Source: Nitrospira sp.
GTDB lineage: Bacteria > Nitrospirota > Nitrospiria > Nitrospirales > Nitrospiraceae
Assembly (NCBI GenBank): GCA_015904045.1
Contig: JABMDG010000003.1
Coordinates: forward strand, 18,474 to 25,265
Reading direction: 5' to 3'
DNA length: 6,792 nt
In this document: piece after piece, positions 1-4,244 of the stretch
Layout: the number at the start of each line of letters is the position of its first letter
How positions within the stretch are numbered: position 1 is the stretch's first letter
Made by a program: the position numbers and the translations under genes
Notes under the pieces: model-generated
Told to the model about the DNA's origin: nothing
The model's input: only the letters and a program-made list of their open reading frames with translations
Database searches by the model: none

Positions 1-330
1 CTCCAATTTCTCTATCGCCTGGCGCTCGAAGGACATCTGGACGCCACCCTGGTCCAGCAGTTCATCCAGGTGGTGGGAGTCTATCCGGTCGGGTCTGTCG
101 TGGAACTGGATACCGGCGAGACCGGCCTCGTCAAAGAAGTGCACCATCATGCGCCGTTGGCGCCTCTGGTCCTCATCGTGAAAAGCGCGGGCAAGACCCT
201 ACTCTCCACGCCGCGCGAACTGGATCTTGCAGCTCAGATTGAGAAACCCCGTCGGCACGTCACGATCACCCTCCATCCGACGCAGGCCGGAATCGACCCG
301 ACCGACTACCTCGACAAGAAAGCGGCCTAG
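1..330 (+). CDS. C-terminal end of an HD-GYP domain (c-di-GMP phosphodiesterase-type) protein, 5' truncated by window edge
   Basis: The frame is open from base 1 and ends with TAG at 328-330, giving 109 residues. The segment FIQVVGVYPVGSVVELDTGE (codons about 21-40) matches the conserved tail of HD-GYP proteins (typically GVYPVGSLVELSTGE), which follows the HD-GYP catalytic helices. The metal-binding HD and GYP motifs themselves lie upstream of the window and cannot be checked. Members of this family hydrolyse cyclic di-GMP to pGpG/GMP in the cytoplasm, often in response to a sensor domain. The last 40 residues are a short basic tail ending in KKAA. A GTG at 70 could be mistaken for a start, but it lies inside the conserved motif, so the real start is outside. 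The gene converges on the next gene with only 9 bp between the two stops, and no terminator hairpin is evident there. Family assignment is fairly sure; enzymatic activity is inferred. Confidence 0.8.
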   Translation, partial: LQFLYRLALEGHLDATLVQQFIQVVGVYPVGSVVELDTGETGLVKEVHHHAPLAPLVLIVKSAGKTLLSTPRELDLAAQIEKPRRHVTITLHPTQAGIDPTDYLDKKAA

Positions 331-339
331 TGTCGGTCC

Positions 340-804
340 TTACCTGAGCCGTTGCTCTTCGTCACCGTGCCGGCCCTGTTCCTGTGCTCTCGCCCGCATC
401 TCGGCCAGTTTGACGTCAAGCTCCTCGAGATGCGCGGCCACGAGCGCGTCATCTGAGGCCAGAAACTCCTCGATGGATTCATTGAGTTCCGCGGCAGTAC
501 TCGCCGACTCGATCATGCGCTGATACGCCTTGGGCTGTTTGGCCAACCAGCGACGGAAGACCGTCGCCGACCCGGGCCTGCCGACGATCTGCTGCCAGTT
601 TGGCCGCAACCGAGTCATCTTCTGCATTTCATCAGCGGGCTCTTGGCGTTGGACTTCGTCGTGCAGCGGTGTTCGCGTGACCGCTCCACTCTCCATGTGG
701 TCCGCACCGGATCCCGCTCCGGCTCCACTCAGACTTCCCCCCAGCGCGGCGGACGGAACCAGGAGCAGCACGGCCAGAAGCGACCCACAGCGACAAACAC
801 TCAC
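340..804 (-). CDS. Small exported protein of unknown function, helical and charged
   Basis: This is a 154-residue protein. I chose the GTG at 802-804 because GAGGAGG lies 5 bases upstream of it; an in-frame GTG eight codons earlier (826-828) would place that Shine-Dalgarno inside the gene. With this start the N-terminus is a clean signal peptide: short basic n-region (SVCRCG), hydrophobic core LLAVLLLVPSAALG at about residues 9-22, then a flexible Gly/Ser-rich stretch. The mature part from about residue 50 is mostly predicted helix, with RPNWQQIVGRPGSATVFRRW in the middle and a Glu/Arg-rich end that could form a short coiled coil. There are no transmembrane segments after the signal and no recognisable catalytic motif, so I do not recognise the family. 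It follows the Sel1-repeat gene on the same strand after 54 bp, so the two may be co-transcribed and both act in the periplasm. It ends tail to tail with the HD-GYP gene. Confidence 0.65.
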   Translation of the reverse strand: MSVCRCGSLLAVLLLVPSAALGGSLSGAGAGSGADHMESGAVTRTPLHDEVQRQEPADEMQKMTRLRPNWQQIVGRPGSATVFRRWLAKQPKAYQRMIESASTAAELNESIEEFLASDDALVAAHLEELDVKLAEMRARAQEQGRHGDEEQRLR

Positions 805-858
805 AGGCACCTCCTCACACACAGGCACGATTCAAGCGCTGACCCCGTCCTCGTGCGC

Positions 859-1440
859 TCACCGGTCTTTCGGTTTCCACTCACTCGCCAATTTCTTGGC
901 CTTGGCAATTTGAGCCTCCGTCATCCCTTTGGCCAGAATATCCCGCAGCATGGGCGCGGACTTATCTCCGTTCGTCGCGGCCAGACTGATCCACATATAC
1001 GCCTGGACCTTATCTTTCGGCACGCCTTCCCCGTCATCGTACATAATCCCGAGTTTCGTCTGACAGAGCGCATCTCCCTGGTTTGCCCCTAGACGGAACC
1101 ATCGCAGGGCTTGCTGATAGTCCTTCGGACCGCCTTCTCCATTAAAATACAAGGTGCCCAGGCTGAACTGCGCCTTGGCCTGTCCCTGCGCCGCCGCTTT
1201 GGCATACCACTTCCGGGCTTGTGCATCGTCCTGCGGCACCCCTCGGCCCTTGTGATACAGCATCCCCACGTGATACTGCGCCAGGGCATCGCCCTGCTCC
1301 GCCAGCGGCTGCCACTCACGCATGGCGGTGGCGTAGTCTTCACGGTCATGGGCCGTCATGCCGGCTTGAAAATCGGCCCATGCCGGCAGGGCGAGACAGA
1401 AGACCGACCACACAACCGTCATCGTCAATCGGAAAGACAT
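859..1440 (-). CDS. Secreted Sel1-repeat (TPR-like) protein
   Basis: This is a 193-residue protein. The ATG at 1438-1440 is chosen because GAGGAG sits just upstream (GCGAGGAGCCT ATG) and a signal peptide starts there: MSFRLTMTVVWSVF... with a likely cleavage after AWA (residue 22). The 19 extra upstream in-frame codons are probably not translated. Three consecutive 36-residue Sel1-like repeats occupy about residues 51-86, 87-122 and 123-158, each showing the A.Y/F.LG..Y..G.GvpkD...A..W...AA..G pattern. A half repeat (residues 26-50) precedes them and a helical cap (159-193) follows. Sel1 repeats form alpha-solenoids that bind protein partners; in the periplasm they often serve envelope assembly, stress or secretion. 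No enzyme motif is present and the partner is unknown. The gene probably leads a two-gene unit with the small exported protein downstream. A candidate promoter and a palindrome lie just upstream. Confidence 0.85.
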   Translation of the reverse strand: MSFRLTMTVVWSVFCLALPAWADFQAGMTAHDREDYATAMREWQPLAEQGDALAQYHVGMLYHKGRGVPQDDAQARKWYAKAAAQGQAKAQFSLGTLYFNGEGGPKDYQQALRWFRLGANQGDALCQTKLGIMYDDGEGVPKDKVQAYMWISLAATNGDKSAPMLRDILAKGMTEAQIAKAKKLASEWKPKDR

Positions 1441-1452
1441 AGGCTCCTCGCA

Positions 1453-1491
1453 AAAATGGCGCATTTTAAAGAATCGCGCCGGGAGGAGCAA
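1453..1491 (-). promoter_or_regulatory. Candidate promoter and palindromic operator of the Sel1-repeat gene
   Basis: Read on the minus strand, TTGCTC (1491-1486) and TAAAAT (1468-1463) are separated by 17 bases and resemble -35 and -10 boxes; the -10 matches 5 of 6 consensus positions, the -35 only 3. Directly overlapping the -10 and reaching towards the start codon is a hyphenated palindrome, AAAATG-GCG-CATTTT (1453-1467). Its position between the -10 and the Shine-Dalgarno would suit a repressor site. All of this is by eye; no transcript start is known. Confidence 0.3.
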
Positions 1492-1638
1492 GGTCAACCA
1501 CGAGGCAGTCAGCGGCCAGCCATGCGCCGGCGCAGGGGCCGCACATCCGGCAGCACATCGGCGGCGGCACCGGCTCCCGGTCTTTCGTCAGGTGTGTTCG
1601 ATGGGTCAGCGACTCAGGAAGGAAGCGGAAGGTGAACA

Positions 1639-1665
1639 GGCCGTTGGGCCTGGCCGGGAACGGCC
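1639..1665. repeat. GC-rich inverted repeat (hairpin)
   Basis: GGCCGTT at 1639-1645 pairs perfectly with AACGGCC at 1659-1665 around a 13-base GC-rich loop that itself contains GGCC repeats. No T-run follows on either strand, so it is not a standard intrinsic terminator. It may be a transcript-stabilising hairpin or a chance structure. Confidence 0.3.
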
Positions 1666-1703
1666 CGAAGAACTGCTCGACGGATCAGGAGCGAGATCGG
1701 TTC

Positions 1704-1731
1704 CTGACACCGTTGGCTGCTGCGGTGTCAG
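1704..1731 (-). terminator. Hairpin directly after the SmbP-like stop codon, possible weak terminator
   Basis: CTGACACC (1704-1711) and GGTGTCAG (1724-1731) form a perfect 8-bp inverted repeat with a 12-base loop. It begins two bases past the TAG (1733-1735) of the SmbP-like frame, the usual place for a terminator. No T-run follows on the minus strand, so it would need Rho or act as a 3'-end protecting structure. Confidence 0.4.
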
Positions 1732-1732
1732 C

Positions 1733-1978
1733 CTATCGGCTCCGGTACTTCTCAGACAGATGTGTGACCGCTTGCTCGGCGTGTTTCGTCGCCACGTCCG
1801 CATGACCGGCTTTCCCGTGCTCAATGGCCTGTTTGAGTTGCCCGATCCCTGCGTCCACATGCGGAGCCTCGCCGGCCTTCAGGGCAGACTGGAGCGCCGC
1901 TTCCGCACTGGTCAGGAGGGCGCCCACATGACCCTGTCGGCCATGGTCAGCCGCCTCTGTGGCAAGCGTGACAACATG
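1733..1978 (-). pseudogene. SmbP-like His-rich small metal-binding domain lacking start codon and signal peptide
   Basis: The 81 codons from His at 1976-1978 to the TAG at 1733-1735 read as a two-repeat helical domain with regularly spaced histidines: a first unit (HVVTLATEAADHGRQGH..., AE..L) and a second unit containing LKQAIEHGKAGHADVATKHA and ending EQAVTHL. This closely follows the mature region of SmbP, the periplasmic small metal-binding protein of Nitrosomonas, which binds Cu and other divalent metals through such histidines. SmbP proteins are made with a signal peptide. Here the frame is open only back to a TGA at 2024-2026 and has no ATG, GTG or TTG before the GTG at 1927, which lies inside the domain. 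The upstream codons come from the palindromic repeat. An AGGG sits before GTG 1927, so a 64-residue cytoplasmic fragment is conceivable. I call it a 5'-truncated remnant; a sequencing frameshift is less likely because no signal peptide is visible in other frames. Confidence 0.6.
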
Positions 1979-1990
1979 CGATCCGCGTCG

Positions 1991-2050
1991 TCCGTCGCTC
2001 GTATCTCGTCGTTCGCAAACGCTTCACGAAATACGCTTCACGTTTCACGC
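1991..2050. repeat. Palindromic intergenic repeat with ACG(C/T)TTCACG copies
   Basis: CGTATCTCGT (2000-2009) pairs with ACGAAATACG (2026-2035) with one mismatch. Inside the loop CGTT (2010-2013) pairs with AACG (2018-2021), so the unit can form a two-tier hairpin. ACGCTTCACG occurs at 2019-2028 and 2033-2042, and the variant ACGTTTCACG at 2040-2049. The block starts one base past the stop of the DUF507 gene and abuts the SmbP-like remnant. It resembles the dispersed REP-like short repeats between genes in many Nitrospira genomes, though that comparison is from memory. It could also act as a terminator or mRNA stabiliser for the DUF507 transcript. Confidence 0.6.
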
Positions 2051-2051
2051 C

Positions 2052-2333
2052 TTATAAGATGAGGCCCCGTTCACGAACCAGTTTCTGCTTTACCATCTGG
2101 AACATCTTCTGGTAATCGACCTGGCCCTGTTCGATCTGTTTTTCATAGACGGTGAGCATCTGCCGCACTTCCGCATTCACACGATCTTCCAGGGACAGAT
2201 CCTCCGTCATGACACGGTTCAGCGCATCGATGAACGCCTTCCGGTCACCAACCAGATTGATGTGCCCCTCCTGCTCAAGACGTCCCACCACACTCTCAGC
2301 TATATGCCGCACACGTTCTTTCGACAAACGCAC
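2052..2333 (-). CDS. DUF507 family protein
   Basis: This is a 93-residue protein starting at GTG (2331-2333). The start is supported by the typical family N-terminus MRLSKERVRHIAESVVGRL and by a GGGGTAGG ribosome site that overlaps the stop codon of the upstream gene, with 5 bp between the two genes. The length equals the usual DUF507 length of about 90 residues. The protein is all helical and charged, without signal peptide or membrane segment, so it should be cytoplasmic. Its biochemical function is unknown in the family, which is common in Deltaproteobacteria, Nitrospirota and Aquificae, often as adjacent paralogues. The tight spacing implies translational coupling to the cyclophilin-like gene. 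The stop TAA is followed at once by the palindromic repeat. Confidence 0.85.
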   Translation of the reverse strand: MRLSKERVRHIAESVVGRLEQEGHINLVGDRKAFIDALNRVMTEDLSLEDRVNAEVRQMLTVYEKQIEQGQVDYQKMFQMVKQKLVRERGLIL

Positions 2334-2338
2334 GATAC

Positions 2339-2722
2339 CTACCCCTGCTCAACCGTGATCGTCGCGGCCTCCATGACCCGACGCAGTTGCGTCGCATCCC
2401 CGACGATCCGTCCAACCACATTCACTCGATCTGCCGGAACCGGATCGCTTCCCATGCTCATCGGCGTTCTCCCGAAAAAGATCGCCAACACCTGACCGGC
2501 TCCCCAGTACGCAATATCGCCGACTTGCACTTTATTCGTCGCGGTTTCCCGATAATCGGTAACGCCGGGGATTTTGAAGTAGAACTCTTCTCCCCAGGCA
2601 TTGATCGGCGCCTGAACCGGAAGCGCCGCATACACCGCTTCCGCCGTTTTCGTCCCCTTTAGTTCCGCTTCAAGTCGAACTCCCCCGACCGTGATACGAA
2701 TACGTTTCGGCAACTGGGTCAT
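2339..2722 (-). CDS. Cyclophilin-like fold protein (TM1367-type, Cyclophil_like family)
   Basis: This is a 127-residue protein starting at ATG 2720-2722. Conserved blocks are PINAWGEEFYFKIP (residues 39-52), VGDIAYWGAGQVLAIFFGRT (67-86) and VNVVGRIVGD near the C-terminus. These match the family of Thermotoga TM1367, a compact beta-barrel with a cyclophilin-like fold. The family lacks the classical prolyl-isomerase active-site set and its function is unknown, so no isomerase activity should be assumed. There is no signal peptide, so it is probably cytoplasmic. It is the first gene of a leftward unit with DUF507, whose ribosome site is embedded in this gene's stop region. No strong Shine-Dalgarno precedes the ATG. 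A candidate promoter lies divergent to the nuclease gene. Confidence 0.85.
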   Translation of the reverse strand: MTQLPKRIRITVGGVRLEAELKGTKTAEAVYAALPVQAPINAWGEEFYFKIPGVTDYRETATNKVQVGDIAYWGAGQVLAIFFGRTPMSMGSDPVPADRVNVVGRIVGDATQLRRVMEAATITVEQG

Positions 2723-2781
2723 GGCATTGATACAAATCGTGAACCGAACATCGCGCCCGCGGGCAGCTGATACACGTGCGA

Positions 2782-2810
2782 ACTCTAGCTTGTCTCCTGC
2801 GCGAAATCAA
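2782..2810 (-). promoter_or_regulatory. Candidate promoter for the cyclophilin-like/DUF507 unit
   Basis: On the minus strand TTGATT (2810-2805) and TAGAGT (2787-2782) are spaced by 17 bases, each matching 4 of 6 consensus positions. Transcription would begin near 2775, about 50 bases before the start codon. It overlaps the rightward promoter candidate at 2790-2819, so the two would compete for polymerase. Confidence 0.28.
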
Positions 2811-2819
2811 GGCTACAAT
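2790..2819 (+). promoter_or_regulatory. Candidate promoter of the YprB-like nuclease gene, probably leaderless
   Basis: TTGTCT (2790-2795) and TACAAT (2814-2819, 5 of 6 consensus) are separated by 18 bases. A start site 7-8 bases past the -10 falls at 2826-2827, the A of the ATG codon itself. No Shine-Dalgarno is present at proper spacing, which agrees with a leaderless mRNA. Confidence 0.4.
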
Positions 2820-2826
2820 CCCCGCG

Positions 2827-3639
2827 ATGCTGACCTCTACATTCACCTTCCTACAAGGAATCGGGCCCACGACCGAACGCCGGTTCTGGCAAGAGGGAGT
2901 GACGGACTGGCAGAGCTTCTTGAAACAGCCCCGTATTGCCGGACTCTCTCCCGACAGAAAATCCCTATACGATCGCGAACTCGCCCTGGCCCAATCGGAG
3001 TATGAAGCAGGCGATCTGCGCGCGCTCGCCACGCGTCTGCACCGACGCGAACATTGGCGCTTCTATGATACCTGCCGGTCCGGGCTCCTCTGCCTCGACA
3101 TCGAAACCACCGGGCTGACACCTCATGACGGGGCAAGCGCGGTGACCGTCGTTGGCCTCCATCGAAACGGACAGACGCTCACTCTCGTTCAGGGAGACAC
3201 GTTGACTGTCGATCGGCTGCAAGCCGAACTCGATCACTGCACACTACTCGTGACCTTCTTCGGCACCGTCTTCGATGTGCCCTTCCTACGCACGGCCTTT
3301 CCTCAGCTCCGGTTTGACATGCCCCACTTTGATCTCTGCTTGGCCGCGCGCCGTCTGGGCCTTCGTGGAGGACTGAAACACCTCGAGCGAGAACTCGGCA
3401 TCGAACGGGAATCTGCGCTCCAAGGTCTCGATGGCATGGATGCCGTACGATTGTGGATACAGTGGCGGCAGGGAGATCCCGCCGCGCTCAAGCTTTTGCT
3501 GGCCTACAATGCCGCCGATACGGAAAGCCTTGCGCCTCTCGCCTTGCTGCTCTATAAGGAAATGATGCTACAATTTGGCCCTGGCTTATCATCCTCCGCC
3601 GTAACACCACCAACCATTCACAGAGTATCCTCACGATGA
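2827..3639 (+). CDS. YprB-like RNase H-fold (DEDD) 3'-5' exonuclease domain protein
   Basis: This is a 270-residue protein. ATG 2827 is chosen because the conserved N-terminal module FTFLQGIGPTTERRFWQEG (helix-hairpin-like, residues 6-24) starts right after it; an in-frame GTG at 2776 would add 17 residues that do not look conserved. Residues about 86-240 form a ribonuclease H-like exonuclease domain (RNase_H_2 / YprB family) with the acidic residues in the right order: D91 and E93 in CLDIETTGL, D150 in FFGTVFDVPFL, and D231 in YNAADTESL. These would bind two metal ions for hydrolysis of nucleic acid. The usual Asn of the NG..FD block is replaced (FFGTVFD), a mild deviation. Substrate and physiological role are not established for these stand-alone proteins. 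The stop overlaps the next start (ATGA, 3636-3639), indicating translational coupling with the PP2C gene. Confidence 0.85.
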   Translation: MLTSTFTFLQGIGPTTERRFWQEGVTDWQSFLKQPRIAGLSPDRKSLYDRELALAQSEYEAGDLRALATRLHRREHWRFYDTCRSGLLCLDIETTGLTPHDGASAVTVVGLHRNGQTLTLVQGDTLTVDRLQAELDHCTLLVTFFGTVFDVPFLRTAFPQLRFDMPHFDLCLAARRLGLRGGLKHLERELGIERESALQGLDGMDAVRLWIQWRQGDPAALKLLLAYNAADTESLAPLALLLYKEMMLQFGPGLSSSAVTPPTIHRVSSR

Positions 3640-4244
3640 GCACCTGGGTCGGCATCGGCCGAAGCGAAATTGGTTTGGTGCGCACCATGAATCAAGATGC
3701 GTTTGCCACACTCGATCCGCTGGGGCTGTGGGCCGTTGCGGATGGAATGGGTGGCCACGTAGGCGGAGAAATCGCTGCACAGGCGGCCATTGCCAGCATT
3801 ACCGCGCAGGCTCAGCTCTCAGCCGACACGCTCCGGCAAGGACAAACCGCTCCTCCGACATTCTTAACCGATGCGATCATGCAGGCGCACCACGCAATAT
3901 TGGGGCGAGTCCAGCTCGAACCCAAGCTCAGAGGCATGGGCACCACTATCGTGCTGCTCTACATTGAAACGACGGAAGTCCTTACGGCCCATCTCGGCCA
4001 TCTTGGCGACAGCCGCGCCTACAGGTTCCGATCAGGAACACTCACACCGCTCACGCGTGACCATACGCTGATTGAAAAATATCTCGATCGTGGCATCCTC
4101 ACCCCGAAGACCGCTCGGACACACCCCGAACGGCATGTCCTCACTCAGGCACTGGGCATGTCGGGACCGCTAAAACCCTCAATTTCGTCCTACCCGTTAG
4201 AGCCGGATGATCTGTTGCTGCTCTGTTCAGACGGTATCAAATGA
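3636..4244 (+). CDS. PP2C-type Ser/Thr protein phosphatase, N-terminal part, interrupted by a frameshift
   Basis: The frame encodes 202 residues ending at TGA 4242-4244. PP2C (PPM) motifs appear in order: R16..NQD (19-21), DGMGGHVGGE (36-45), MGTT (101-104), HLGDSRAYR (122-130) and LLLLCSDG (193-200). D21, D36 and D199 would bind the catalytic Mn/Mg pair. PrpC/Stp-type enzymes of this kind are about 240-250 residues and end in a helix plus a DNIT or DDLT motif; that end is missing here. It is found immediately downstream in the +1 frame (4240 to about 4400, DDLT at 4372-4383), so the true gene probably continues to the window edge with one extra A in the AAA at 4239-4241. Such phosphatases normally remove phosphate from targets of Hanks-type kinases; no kinase is visible here. 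Without the restored end the product would lack the last metal-binding Asp and probably be inactive. It is coupled to the nuclease gene by a 4-bp overlap. Confidence 0.85.
   Translation: MSTWVGIGRSEIGLVRTMNQDAFATLDPLGLWAVADGMGGHVGGEIAAQAAIASITAQAQLSADTLRQGQTAPPTFLTDAIMQAHHAILGRVQLEPKLRGMGTTIVLLYIETTEVLTAHLGHLGDSRAYRFRSGTLTPLTRDHTLIEKYLDRGILTPKTARTHPERHVLTQALGMSGPLKPSISSYPLEPDDLLLLCSDGIK

Larger units (their letters stand above)
1441..1732. other. Stretch without a convincing gene between the Sel1 gene and the SmbP-like remnant
   Basis: I find no gene with a start, a ribosome site and a recognisable product here. It contains the Sel1 promoter candidate and two hairpins (1639-1665 and 1704-1731). 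On the minus strand one frame is open from 1684 to the TAA at 1466-1468 (72 codons) with strongly GC-biased third positions, and it would encode a cysteine cluster (CCRMCGPC). Its only starts are GTG at 1570 or ATG at 1558, which would give about 30-34 residues. It is in the same phase as the SmbP-like frame but separated from it by two stop codons. It could be decayed coding sequence or chance bias in GC-rich DNA. Confidence 0.4.

Noticed and set aside
530..1092. Plus-strand open frames over the small exported protein and the Sel1 gene
   Set aside because: They are antisense shadows of GC-rich genes without family motifs; the minus strand has signal peptides and good ribosome sites.
1111..1635. 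Plus-strand open frame of 174 codons
   Set aside because: It lies opposite the Sel1-repeat gene, has Arg/Pro/Ser-rich low-complexity translation and no ribosome site; the minus-strand Sel1 repeats clearly explain the region.
2776..2826. Upstream GTG start for the nuclease
   Set aside because: The added 17 residues are not family-like, and the -35 and -10 boxes would fall within the coding sequence.
3545..3574. Internal promoter (TTGCTG ... TACAAT) for the PP2C gene
   Set aside because: The spacer is 19 bases, the -35 is weak and the boxes lie inside the nuclease coding sequence; the 4-bp gene overlap already accounts for expression.
4242..4244. TGA read as selenocysteine in the PP2C frame
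   Set aside because: The frame after TGA does not encode PP2C sequence; the domain continues in a different frame, so recoding to Sec would not help.
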